From: Chloroflexota bacterium
GTDB taxonomy: Bacteria > Chloroflexota > Dormibacteria > CF-121
Length of the DNA: 36,225 nt
Direction of reading: 5' to 3'
Assembly: GCA_005880875.1 (NCBI GenBank)
Contig: VBJI01000080.1
Coordinates: 1-36,225 of the forward strand
Part shown: positions 23,925 through 31,790 of the stretch, in pieces
How the letters are laid out: each line of letters opens with the position of its first letter
Position numbering within the stretch: the stretch's first letter is position 1
Notes under the pieces: model-generated
Told to the model about the DNA's origin: nothing
The model's database searches: none
Seen by the model: the letters and a program-made list of their open reading frames with translations, nothing else
Made by a program: the position numbers and the translations under genes

Positions 23925-23956
23925 AGGACCAGCTGTTGAGCGTTGCTCTCGGTCCT
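23925..23956 (+). promoter_or_regulatory. Nested inverted repeat over the liv promoter, possible operator
   Basis: AGGACC at 23925-23930 pairs with GGTCCT at 23951-23956, and inside them GAGC (23938-23941) pairs with GCTC (23945-23948). The right arms cover the -35 box TTGCTC at 23943-23948. It could be a repressor site or a weak terminator of the class V gene; there is no T run. Confidence 0.45.
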
Positions 23957-23971
23957 GCAACCGTGTATAAA
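23943..23971 (+). promoter_or_regulatory. Sigma-70-like promoter of the liv operon
   Basis: -35 TTGCTC (23943-23948), a 17-base spacer, and -10 TATAAA (23966-23971). Transcription would start near 23978, giving a leader of about 45 bases with a GAGGAGG ribosome site before livK. It is the best promoter match seen in the window. Confidence 0.65.
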
Positions 23972-24024
23972 GAGCGCACCGAATTTTAGGTCTTCGACGA
24001 AGGAAGAGGAGGTCGACACAGACG

Positions 24025-25230
24025 ATGGGAAAACCGAGGATTCTCATATTCACCGCGATGGCGAGCCTGGGCTTGGCCGCGTGCGGCACATCGAGCCCCG
24101 GTGGAAATGCCAACGCACCGACCAAGGTTCAGATCGCTGCCGAGGGGCCGTTTACCGGCGATGAGGCGTCGATCGGCGCCGGCGCGCTCCGGGGGATCAA
24201 GCTGGCAGTCAAGGACTTCAACGACAAGGGCGGGGTCCACGGGACAAAGGTCGACCTGGTGATCTGGGACGACAACCACAAAGCCCAGACCGCAACCACG
24301 CTTCAAGCGCAGGGGATCTCGGACCCGACGATCCTCGGGATCGTTGGACCGATGAACTCCTCGGTGGTTGAAGCCAGCGAGCCTGGCCTGCAGAGCGCCA
24401 GCCCGCCATTACCGTTCGTGACGGAGTCGGCGTCGGCGATCAAGGTGACGGACGCCGGCTACGGGGTGGCGCACCGGGTCAACGCTCGCGACGACAAGCA
24501 AGCGGCGCTCGATGGACAATTCATGATCGATCAGGGCGCCAAGCGGGTAGAAGTCCTGGATTCTGCCACCGACTATTCGAGGCCCCTGGCCGACGCCGTC
24601 CAGAACTACCTGAAAACCAAGGCGCCAACCATTCAGGTCAAGCGCGACAGCGCGACGAATGGCCAGACCAACTTCTCCACCGTCGTGACCAACATGAAGG
24701 CCTTCAATGCCGATTGGGTGTTCTTCGCCGATGAGGGGACGGAGACCGCCCCTCTGGTTCAGCAGATGAAGCAAGCCACTCTGCAGATCGGTCAGAACAT
24801 TCAATTCCTGGGAACCGATGGCGAGGACGACCCATCGATCGTGACCTCCTCCCAGGGCGCCTACCTCGGAGCGTACGCCTCGAACGTGACCGCGGATCCG
24901 CAGAGCGTGTCGACCGCGGCCAGCTTTGTGTCGGCATACAAGGCCGCGTACGGCAGCGACGCGATTTCCCAGGCCGGTCCCTTCTACGGCTCGGCCTATG
25001 CCGCGACCCAGGTTCTGCTCCAGGCGATCGCCAACTCGACGGTCAGCAATGGCAAGATCTCGCGAAACGACGTACTCAGTCACCTCGGCAGTGACACCTT
25101 CAATACGATTCTCGGGCCGATCAAGTACGACAACAAGGGCGACGTCGCCAACGTGACCATCGGCATCTTCCAGGCAAAGGGCACAACGGCCAGTCCGCAG
25201 ATGGCCTCGGTGAAGTCGGTTAGCGGTTAA
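24025..25230 (+). CDS. livK: Branched-chain amino acid-type ABC transporter substrate-binding lipoprotein
   Basis: The periplasmic/extracellular binding protein of a HAAT-family importer, 401 residues. The N-terminus is a lipoprotein signal: MGKPRILIF, hydrophobic stretch, and lipobox LAAC with the lipidated C20, followed by a Gly/Ser/Asn linker (GTSSPGGNANAP). The fold shows ADWVFFADEGTETAPLVQQMKQ, IVGPMNSSVVEA and a C-terminal FNTILGPIKYDNKGD that is standard for LivJ/LivK. ATG at 24025 with GAGGAGG about 12 bases upstream. It captures a leucine-like, or other amino acid or amide, solute for LivHMGF. The true ligand is unknown. A stable hairpin after its stop may protect its mRNA. Confidence 0.92.
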   Translation: MGKPRILIFTAMASLGLAACGTSSPGGNANAPTKVQIAAEGPFTGDEASIGAGALRGIKLAVKDFNDKGGVHGTKVDLVIWDDNHKAQTATTLQAQGISDPTILGIVGPMNSSVVEASEPGLQSASPPLPFVTESASAIKVTDAGYGVAHRVNARDDKQAALDGQFMIDQGAKRVEVLDSATDYSRPLADAVQNYLKTKAPTIQVKRDSATNGQTNFSTVVTNMKAFNADWVFFADEGTETAPLVQQMKQATLQIGQNIQFLGTDGEDDPSIVTSSQGAYLGAYASNVTADPQSVSTAASFVSAYKAAYGSDAISQAGPFYGSAYAATQVLLQAIANSTVSNGKISRNDVLSHLGSDTFNTILGPIKYDNKGDVANVTIGIFQAKGTTASPQMASVKSVSG

Positions 25231-25238
25231 GTACTAGT

Positions 25239-25264
25239 CAGGGGGACGGGCAACCGTCCCCCTG
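25239..25264 (+). promoter_or_regulatory. 11-bp intercistronic hairpin with GCAA loop between livK and livH
   Basis: 25239-25249 pairs perfectly with 25254-25264; the loop is GCAA, a GNRA tetraloop. There is no T tract, so it is not a classic terminator. It ends nine bases before the livH ATG, leaving little room for a ribosome site. It probably stabilises the livK message or lowers livH translation, as seen between binding-protein and permease genes elsewhere. Confidence 0.75.
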
Positions 25265-25273
25265 GGATTCGAC

Positions 25274-26200
25274 ATGGATTACTTCCTGCAGACTTTTCCG
25301 CAGCAGCTGGTCAACGGGCTGGAAGCAGGAAGCCTGTACGCGCTCATCGCCCTGGGCTATACGCTGGTTTACGGCATCCTCGAGATGCTCAATTTCGCCC
25401 ACGGCGATGTCTTCATGGTCGGCGGATTCCTGGCGGCCGGTGTCGCGGGCCTCTTCGTCCACAACGGGGTCGCCGCCGTCCCGGCGGCCCTCGTGGTGAT
25501 CCTGATGGTCGCGGTGGCGATGGGCGGAAGCGGCCTGCTTGGGGTGGGCATCGAGCGGATCGCGTACCGGCCGCTGCGAAACGCCAATCGACTGGCGCCC
25601 CTGATCACGGCCATCGGGATTTCGCTGCTCCTCGAGAGTGTTGTCCAGGTACAAATCAGCCCGGCTCCGGTGCTGGTGCCGAGCAACGCCCTCGTTTCGC
25701 AAAGAGTATTGCAGCTGGGCAATGTCGCGACCCCATTCACGGGGGCGACCCTCTTTATCGCCGCACTGCTCCTGATGGTGGCACTCGATCTGTTCGTCTT
25801 TCGCACCAGGTTCGGCAGTGCGATGCGCGCCACCGCGCAGGACCGCGAGGCCGCCACCTTCATGGGCATCGACGTCGACCGGGTGATCGTGGTGACGTTC
25901 CTCATCGGCTCGGCCCTGGCCGGCATCGGTGGGGTCCTTTACGGCTTACGGTTCGCGACGGTGGACTTCTTCATGGGTTACCTGCTGGGGATCAAAGCCT
26001 TCACCGCCGCCGTGATTGGCGGCATCGGAAATCTGCGCGGTGCCGTCGTCGGCGGGCTGTTGCTCGGCGTTCTGGAAAGCTTCGGGGGCGGCTTCATCAG
26101 CAGCCAGTATCAGGACGCCTTCGCCTTCCTGGCGCTGATCGTGGTGCTCCTGGTACGGCCCCAGGGACTCTTTGGACAACCACTGACAGACCGGGCATGA
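25274..26200 (+). CDS. livH: Branched-chain amino acid-type ABC transporter permease LivH
   Basis: The first inner-membrane permease of the Liv importer, 308 residues, with about eight helices. The family start NGLEAGSLYALIALGYTLVYGILEMLNFAHGDVFMVGGF is intact, and the coupling region shows RFGSAMRATAQDREAATFMGIDVDRV. GGIGNLRGAVVGGLLLGVLESF near the end is a LivH signature. ATG at 25274 lies nine bases after the GNRA hairpin, so its ribosome site (GGAT) is poor. It overlaps livM by four bases. It pairs with LivM and is driven by LivG and LivF. Confidence 0.94.
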   Translation: MDYFLQTFPQQLVNGLEAGSLYALIALGYTLVYGILEMLNFAHGDVFMVGGFLAAGVAGLFVHNGVAAVPAALVVILMVAVAMGGSGLLGVGIERIAYRPLRNANRLAPLITAIGISLLLESVVQVQISPAPVLVPSNALVSQRVLQLGNVATPFTGATLFIAALLLMVALDLFVFRTRFGSAMRATAQDREAATFMGIDVDRVIVVTFLIGSALAGIGGVLYGLRFATVDFFMGYLLGIKAFTAAVIGGIGNLRGAVVGGLLLGVLESFGGGFISSQYQDAFAFLALIVVLLVRPQGLFGQPLTDRA

Positions 26201-27453
26201 AGGCGCCCGCTCGGGTGGTTGAGGTCGAGCCGACCGCCTGGCACAAACGGCTCTGGGAATCGGGCCCCTACGGGTGGAACCAGGCGCTCACCAAGCCACA
26301 GGTGCTCGTTCCCTTCTTCGCGGTGGCCGCCGCGGTGCCACCCCTGTTGCAATACATCGAGGACAACTCGGCCTGGACCGGTGCCGAGTTCTGGATGCGA
26401 ATCCTGACCACCTGCGCGATGTATGCGTGCCTTGCCGTCAGTCTCAACCTTGTGGTCGGTTATGCGGGGCTTCTCAACCTGGGATTCATCGCCTTCTTTG
26501 CCATTGGGTCCTACGCCTACGCCCTGGTGGCGAGTGATCAGCTGCATTACCATCTGCCGCTCTGGTCATCGCTCATCACGGTGATCGCCGTCACGCTTGG
26601 CTTCGCGCTTCTCGTCGGCATCCCGTCACTTCGGCTCCGTGGGGACTACCTGGCGATCGTCACCCTTGCCTTCGGCCTGATCATGCGCGAGCTCACCATC
26701 GACCTCGATCGGCCCCCGGTCCTGGTCGGACACCAGTTCGGGTCCAGTGACTTCAACCTCACCGGTGGGACGGCCGGCATTCACGCGGTCGACCCTCTCC
26801 GGCTGCCCTCCTGGGTGCCGCTGCTCCACGGCGCAGCCTTTCAATCGCGAACCTACTACTGGATCTTCTTGGGATTCCTCGCCGTCATCATCTTCTGTCT
26901 GCTTCGCTGGCGTGGCTCTCGTGCTGGTCGGGCCTGGGTGGCGGTGCGCGAGGACGAGCTCGCCGCCCGTGCCATGGGGGTCAACACCTTCAAATACCGG
27001 TTACTCGCCTTTTGTACGAGCGCGGTCATGGCCGGCATCGTCGGCATGATCGACGCGGCCTACACGCACAACACCTTTCCCGACAATTTCAATGTGCAAG
27101 AGACGGTGCTGGTCTTCATCATGGTGGTGCTCGGCGGCCTCGGCAGTATTCCGGGTGCGATCGTGGGCGCGACCCTGGTGACGATCTTGCCCTATGTGCT
27201 GCAGCAGCTCGTGCTCTATAAGTACGTCGTCTTCAGCCTCGTCCTGATCGTGCTGATGATCTTCCGCCCCCAGGGGCTGCTGGGGACCGTCTCGATCCGG
27301 CCTCGATCAACGATGGGCGGGACGATCGAGCTGCTCACGGCCGAGTCGGCCGTGGAGGCATCGGAGCTGCCCTCCGTCAGCGACCGGGAGGCGGCTGATC
27401 TGGAGAGTGCATCAGGCGCGATCGTCGCACCTCAACCGGAGCCGGAACCGTGA
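26197..27453 (+). CDS. livM: Branched-chain amino acid-type ABC transporter permease LivM, extended termini
   Basis: The second permease, 418 residues, with about ten helices. Family marks are VGYAGLLNLGFIAFFAIGSYAYAL, LRLRGDYLAIVTLAFGLIMREL, AVREDELAARAMGVNTFKYRLLAF and VLGGLGSIPGAIVGA. It is about 60-100 residues longer than compact LivM proteins: a charged N-terminal stretch before the first helix, and about 45 residues after the last helix, rich in Glu, Ser and Pro (ending APQPEPEP). ATG at 26197 overlaps livH (ATGA) and its own stop overlaps the livG GTG, so the three are coupled. The tail may be a regulatory or unfolded cytosolic extension. Confidence 0.93.
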   Translation: MKAPARVVEVEPTAWHKRLWESGPYGWNQALTKPQVLVPFFAVAAAVPPLLQYIEDNSAWTGAEFWMRILTTCAMYACLAVSLNLVVGYAGLLNLGFIAFFAIGSYAYALVASDQLHYHLPLWSSLITVIAVTLGFALLVGIPSLRLRGDYLAIVTLAFGLIMRELTIDLDRPPVLVGHQFGSSDFNLTGGTAGIHAVDPLRLPSWVPLLHGAAFQSRTYYWIFLGFLAVIIFCLLRWRGSRAGRAWVAVREDELAARAMGVNTFKYRLLAFCTSAVMAGIVGMIDAAYTHNTFPDNFNVQETVLVFIMVVLGGLGSIPGAIVGATLVTILPYVLQQLVLYKYVVFSLVLIVLMIFRPQGLLGTVSIRPRSTMGGTIELLTAESAVEASELPSVSDREAADLESASGAIVAPQPEPEP

Positions 27454-28238
27454 CCGATCGCCGTCGCGTCCTGGAGCTGCGTGGTCTGACCCATCGCTTC
27501 GGCGGCCTCAAGGCGGTGGATGGTCTCGACGTCGAGATCGACGACGGCGAAATCGTGAGCCTGGTCGGTCCCAACGGCGCCGGGAAGACCACCGTGTTCA
27601 ACCTGATCTCGGGGGTCCTGAGGGCGACCGCCGGCTCGATTCGGTTGCTGGACCGCGAGCTGGTCGGTCTGCCGGCGCATCGAATCACCCATCATGGGGT
27701 CGCCCGTACCTTCCAGAACATCCGCGTCTTCCCACAGCTCACCGTGCGGGAAAACATCCTGCTCGGCACGCACCACTGGACTCGCAGCGGCATGCTGGGG
27801 TCCGCGATCTTCTGGCCGCGAACGATACGGGCCGAACGAGCCGCCCAGGCCGAGGTCCATTCGGCCATCGACCTTTTCCGCGAACGCCTGGAGCCGCGAC
27901 TCGAGGACCCTGCTTATAGCCTCTCCTACGCAAATCGCCGGCGTACCGAGATTGCCAGGGCACTGGCCGCGAGGCCGCGGCTGTTGTTGCTCGACGAGCC
28001 CGCTGCCGGGATGAACCCGTACGAGCGGATCGAGATCGCCGGCCTGATCCGGTCGATGCGCGACCGGGGGCTGACCATCTTTCTGATCGAGCACCACATG
28101 CCGCTGGTGATGGAGATCTCGGACCGGGTTATCGTGATGGATCACGGCGTGAAGATCGCGGAAGGCCTGCCCAAGGAGGTCCACAGCAATCCCAAAGTCG
28201 TCGAAGCCTACCTCGGTCGACGGGCAGCCTCCGCCTAG
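27450..28238 (+). CDS. livG: Branched-chain amino acid-type ABC transporter ATP-binding protein LivG
   Basis: An ABC ATPase of 262 residues with the LivG insertion. Walker A is GPNGAGKTT (40-48), the Q loop lies in TFQNIRVFPQLTV, the signature is the degenerate LSYANRRRTEIARAL (usual LivG form LSYGxQRRLEIARAL), Walker B is LLLLDEPAAGMNP and the switch histidine is in LIEHHMPLV. HRITHHGVARTFQNIR is typical of LivG. GTG at 27450 overlaps the livM stop by four bases. It energises LivHM together with LivF in the cytosol. Confidence 0.94.
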   Translation: MTDRRRVLELRGLTHRFGGLKAVDGLDVEIDDGEIVSLVGPNGAGKTTVFNLISGVLRATAGSIRLLDRELVGLPAHRITHHGVARTFQNIRVFPQLTVRENILLGTHHWTRSGMLGSAIFWPRTIRAERAAQAEVHSAIDLFRERLEPRLEDPAYSLSYANRRRTEIARALAARPRLLLLDEPAAGMNPYERIEIAGLIRSMRDRGLTIFLIEHHMPLVMEISDRVIVMDHGVKIAEGLPKEVHSNPKVVEAYLGRRAASA

Positions 28239-28252
28239 TCAACCATCCGGAA

Positions 28253-28268
28253 AGGACGACATCGTCCT
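28253..28268 (+). promoter_or_regulatory. Near-perfect palindrome at the expected livF start
   Basis: AGGACGA (28253-28259) and TCGTCCT (28262-28268) are exact inverted copies separated by CA. The left arm contains the only good Shine-Dalgarno-like stretch (AAAGGA, 28251-28256) before livF, so folding would hide the ribosome site. It could modulate LivF synthesis. Confidence 0.45.
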
Positions 28269-28281
28269 CCGGCTGCAGGAG

Positions 28282-28968
28282 GTGGAGGTCCGCTATGGGC
28301 CGGTGCCGGCGCTGCGCGACGTCAGCATGGAGATCCGGCGCGGCGAGATCGTCTGCCTGCTCGGCGGGAACGCCTCCGGCAAGTCGACCACGATGAAGAC
28401 GGTGATCGGCTCGGTTCGGCCGGCAAAAGGCTCGATCTGGTACGACGGTGAAGACATCACCGGCTGGAATACCTCGCGGCGTGTGGCGCACGGGATCGCA
28501 ATCGTTCCCGAGGCCCGCCGGATCTTCCCCCGCCTGACCGTCCTCGAGAACCTGATGATGGGGGCCTTCATCCGCAACGACCGCGCCGAGATCGACTCCG
28601 ACCTGGAGCGCGTCATGGGGATGTTTCCCCGGCTAAAAGAACGGCGAGGTCAGCGCGGCGGCACGATGTCTGGCGGCGAGCAACAGATGCTCGCCATGGC
28701 GCGAGCGCTGATGTCGCGACCGCGCTTTCTCTGCATGGACGAGCCCTCGATGGGGCTGGCGCCGGTCCTCGTCGAGCAACAGTTCGAGACCATCCAGCAG
28801 CTGAATGTGACGGGGATCACGATCTTCGTGGTGGAACAGAACGCGACCATGGCGCTCGCGATCGCGAACCGCGGCTACGTGCTGCAAAGCGGCCGGGTGG
28901 TGCTGGCCGGCACGGCCGCATCGCTGCTTGAAAATCCGCAAATGCAGCGGGCCTACCTGGGAATGTAG
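28282..28968 (+). CDS. livF: Branched-chain amino acid-type ABC transporter ATP-binding protein LivF; start uncertain
   Basis: The second ABC ATPase of the importer. Walker A is GGNASGKST (unusual; usually GxNGxGKT/S), the signature MSGGEQQMLAMARAL, Walker B LCMDEPSMGLAP and the switch histidine position reads VVEQNA, as normal for LivF. GIAIVPEARRIFPRLTVLENLMMGAF is a LivF hallmark. GTG at 28282 is the first ordinary start codon, but the frame is open from 28153 and the residues before it (DDIVLRLQE) form the first beta strand seen in the family. So the true start is likely upstream, for example ATC at 28261 (five bases after AAGGA) or CTG at 28273. The neighbouring livG ends at 28238. Confidence 0.9.
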   Translation: MEVRYGPVPALRDVSMEIRRGEIVCLLGGNASGKSTTMKTVIGSVRPAKGSIWYDGEDITGWNTSRRVAHGIAIVPEARRIFPRLTVLENLMMGAFIRNDRAEIDSDLERVMGMFPRLKERRGQRGGTMSGGEQQMLAMARALMSRPRFLCMDEPSMGLAPVLVEQQFETIQQLNVTGITIFVVEQNATMALAIANRGYVLQSGRVVLAGTAASLLENPQMQRAYLGM

Positions 28969-28974
28969 CGCCGG

Positions 28975-29757
28975 CTATCGCGGCGGCGTCAGCTTCGCCT
29001 CCGGTGATCCCGCGGGCGAGAAGGCGCCCAGCACCTTCATGTCCTCCGGGCCGGTGTTCTCGAGCGTGTGTCGCACCCCGATCGGAAAGAAGACGACGGA
29101 GCCCGGCCGCAGCTCGCCGACCGGCTCATCCTCGATCCAGAGGCGGCCGCTGCCGGCCAGAATGTAGACCGCCTCCTCGTGTGGATGGGCGTGAAGCGGG
29201 GCGCGACCGGTTGGGATGACGCCGGTGAACTGCGTCATGCGGCGGCAGCCGACCTCCGGGTTGACGAGCACGCGGAAACTTCGCTCTCCCATCAACGTCG
29301 GCGTCACGCGACCTTCATCCATCATGGTGGGCGTGACCGCGGCCTCGTCCAGGTCCGTCGATCCCAGCCCGGACAGGTCGAGGCGCGGCAGGGCCGGACG
29401 AATGCCGTCGAGGTCGATCGGGGGCGCCATGGCGCCCACGAGGATCAGTGGCGCGCTTCCGCTGTTGACGTAGCTGTGCTCCGATCCATCGGGCACGAAG
29501 ACGGCCCGTCCAGGGCTGATGACGTGGGTGGCCGCCTCGACTCGGACCTCGCCGCTGCCCTCCAGGACGTAGAGAACCTCCTCGGCGCCCGGGTGGACGT
29601 GCGTTTCCGAGGAATCCGGCTCAAGGCTCAGCCGGTACGCCATCACGTGCTCAGCGCCGATCTCCGGGCCGACCAGCCACTGCACCAGGCCGCCCTCGAT
29701 GGGGTGGCTGCGGATGTCGCGCTGATGACGCAAGCGGGCGCGCTGTTGCACCGACAT
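28975..29757 (-). CDS. Bicupin protein (ureidoglycine aminohydrolase-like)
   Basis: A 260-residue protein with two cupin barrels. The first has metal-binding histidines in THVHPGAEEVLYVLEG and DGSEHSYVN, the second in LHAHPHEEAVYILAG and IGVRHTLEN. The overall layout resembles (S)-ureidoglycine aminohydrolase and other bicupins, which bind Mn or other metals and act on small carboxylates or amides. Its substrate is not known; no purine-breakdown gene is nearby. ATG at 29757. It is divergent from the aldo/keto reductase with 54 bases between start codons, so it may share regulation with that operon. It converges with livF. Confidence 0.85.
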   Translation of the reverse strand: MSVQQRARLRHQRDIRSHPIEGGLVQWLVGPEIGAEHVMAYRLSLEPDSSETHVHPGAEEVLYVLEGSGEVRVEAATHVISPGRAVFVPDGSEHSYVNSGSAPLILVGAMAPPIDLDGIRPALPRLDLSGLGSTDLDEAAVTPTMMDEGRVTPTLMGERSFRVLVNPEVGCRRMTQFTGVIPTGRAPLHAHPHEEAVYILAGSGRLWIEDEPVGELRPGSVVFFPIGVRHTLENTGPEDMKVLGAFSPAGSPEAKLTPPR

Positions 29758-29811
29758 GGTGGTGTCTGCCGATCATAACAACGGCAAACCTTTACCATCC
29801 CTCGAAGAAGG

Positions 29812-30795
29812 ATGGAGTATCGGCTCTTCGGTCGAACCGGCATGCGCGTCTCAATTCTGGGACTTGGCTGCGGGGGATTCGGCGGCGTCGGCTCAGCTCC
29901 CGAGCTGTTCGGTAAGGGAGAAGACCAGCCAACGGCCTTCGCGCTGATGGACCGCGCCTGGGAGGCGGGCATCAACTACTTCGACACCGCCGACAGCTAC
30001 GGCGGAGGCCTCTCGGAAACGATCATTGGGGCCTGGCTCAAGGAGCGGAAGGTGCGCGACCAGCTGATTCTCTCGACCAAGGTCGGCTACGCTCTCGCCG
30101 AGGGCCCGCACGACCAGGGTCTGTCGCGCCGGCACCTGATGCAAGCCATCGACGGCAGCCTGCGCCGCCTCCAGACCGACCACATCGATCTGTACGTAAC
30201 CATGGAGCCGGATCCGAAGACCTCTGTAGGGGAGACGCTGCACGCGATGAACGACCTGATGCACGCAGGCAAGGTACGCCACATCGGCGCCAGCAATATC
30301 ACGGCGCCGCAGTTACGCGAAGCGCTCGTGGAGAGCGACCGGGTCGGGCTGCACCGTTATCAGTCGGTGCAGAACGGCTACAGCTTGCTCGACCGCGCCA
30401 TCGAAGCCGACGTCCTGCCGCTGGCCGCACACGAGCGGCTCGCGGTCACGCCCTTCGGACCGACCTCGGGTGGCCTGCTGACCGGCAAGTACCGCTTTGG
30501 CGAACCGCCCGCGCGGGATTCTCGCCTGGGGCTCCGCCCGCAGCCCTATCGAGACCTGCTCAACGAGCGCACCTTCAGGTCGATCGAAGCCCTGCGAGAG
30601 GCCGCGAGCGACCGCGGTGTCGCCATGGGAACACTTGCGCTGGCGTGGGTGCTCGGCCACCCGGCGGTAACCTCGGCCCTGATCGGCCCGCGCCGCATCG
30701 AGCACGTCGAGCCGATGCTTGCCGCGGTGGCCCTTCACCTGTCCGCCGATGAGCGCGAGGCGCTCGCGACCCGGATGGAGGCGGTGGCCGCCTGA
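29812..30795 (+). CDS. Aldo/keto reductase family protein with catalytic histidine replaced by methionine
   Basis: A 327-residue AKR-family TIM barrel that should use NADPH. The catalytic set is D58 (FDTADSYG), Y63 and K90 (LSTKVG). The fourth residue, normally the histidine of a DLYxxHxPD motif, reads M131 in DLYVTMEPD, with a glutamate next to it. Such changes alter chemistry in known family members (a His-to-Glu change makes 5-beta-reductase). The NADPH end (SALIGPRRIEHVE) is intact. ATG at 29812 gives the family start MEYRLFGRTGMRVS. It is first of five coupled genes, its TGA overlapping the next ATG by one base. The substrate is unknown; it may be a dehydrogenase or reductase for a pathway intermediate. 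Confidence 0.87.
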   Translation: MEYRLFGRTGMRVSILGLGCGGFGGVGSAPELFGKGEDQPTAFALMDRAWEAGINYFDTADSYGGGLSETIIGAWLKERKVRDQLILSTKVGYALAEGPHDQGLSRRHLMQAIDGSLRRLQTDHIDLYVTMEPDPKTSVGETLHAMNDLMHAGKVRHIGASNITAPQLREALVESDRVGLHRYQSVQNGYSLLDRAIEADVLPLAAHERLAVTPFGPTSGGLLTGKYRFGEPPARDSRLGLRPQPYRDLLNERTFRSIEALREAASDRGVAMGTLALAWVLGHPAVTSALIGPRRIEHVEPMLAAVALHLSADEREALATRMEAVAA

Positions 30796-31790
30796 TGGAT
30801 GTGACCGTGCTCTCGGCCGACGACGTCGCGAAGCTGCTACCGATGCGCGAATGCATCCAGGTGATGCGCGAGGCGCTGGCCGCCCTCGCGCGAGGCAAGG
30901 CGCTCGTTCCGCTGCGCACGGTGATGCGGATGCCGGACGGCAGCGGCTTCCTGGGCCTGATGCCCGGCCGCATCGAGCCGGATGACGGTCGCCAGGGAGC
31001 GCTTGGGATGAAGGCCGTCTCGGTGTTTCCCGGCAACGCCGGCCGCGGCATCGATACTCACCAGGGCGCCGTCCTTCTCTTCGAGGCCGATACCGGGCGG
31101 CTGTCCGCCCTCATGGACGGCGCGACCATCACCGCGATTCGCACCGCCGCCGTTTCCGGGGTCGCGACCGACCTGCTGGCCCGCCGAGATGCAGCCGAGC
31201 TGGCCATCCTCGGTGCCGGGGTCCAGGCCCGCACCCATCTGGAGGCGATCGCCGCGGTCCGGTCGCTCCAGCGCGTTCGCGTATGGAGTCGCAACCCGGA
31301 ACATGCGGTCAACCTCGTCAAGGAAACGGCCGCGCGCTCGGGCGCCGCGATCGAAGCCGTGCCCACTGCGGAGGCGGCGGTTCGCGGTGCGGACGTGGTG
31401 GCGACCGTCACCGCCAGCCCGGAACCGGTGCTGCAGCACGCGTGGGTGAAGGACGGCGCCCACATCAACGCCGTCGGCTCCTCGATCCCCAGCACGAGGG
31501 AAATCGATAGCGCAACCATGACGGCGGCGCGGCTGTTCGTCGATCGACGCGAATCGGCGCTCAACGAAGCGGGCGACGTGTTGATCCCGATGCGTGAGGG
31601 CGCTTTTGCCGCGGACCACATCCAGGCCGAGTTGGGGGACGTCATCATCGGCACCGACAAGGGCCGCCGGTCCGCCACCGAGCTGACGCTCTTCAAGTCA
31701 CTCGGGCTGGCGGTCGAAGACGTCGCCGCAGCCGCCTTCATCCTGAAACGGGCCCGGGAAACAGGCGTCGGTCAGACGGTGCAGATGTGA
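30795..31790 (+). CDS. Ornithine cyclodeaminase/mu-crystallin family protein, likely imine/ketimine reductase
   Basis: A 331-residue NAD(P)-dependent protein of the OCD/mu-crystallin family. The Rossmann loop is LGAGVQARTHLEAI (about 139-152), and GMKAVSVFPGN and TAIRTAAVSG form the substrate end. The substrate motif reads INAVGSSIPSTREID, closer to imine/alanine-type reductases than to the G-D-C-P-G-K-T-E-L-like motif of true ornithine cyclodeaminases. Relatives BhcD (iminosuccinate reductase) and EutC act next to PLP dehydratases, exactly as here. ATG at 30795 overlaps the AKR stop; the dehydratase starts inside its last codon. The most likely job is to reduce an imine made by that dehydratase. 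Family secure, substrate inferred. Confidence 0.87.
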   Translation: MDVTVLSADDVAKLLPMRECIQVMREALAALARGKALVPLRTVMRMPDGSGFLGLMPGRIEPDDGRQGALGMKAVSVFPGNAGRGIDTHQGAVLLFEADTGRLSALMDGATITAIRTAAVSGVATDLLARRDAAELAILGAGVQARTHLEAIAAVRSLQRVRVWSRNPEHAVNLVKETAARSGAAIEAVPTAEAAVRGADVVATVTASPEPVLQHAWVKDGAHINAVGSSIPSTREIDSATMTAARLFVDRRESALNEAGDVLIPMREGAFAADHIQAELGDVIIGTDKGRRSATELTLFKSLGLAVEDVAAAAFILKRARETGVGQTVQM

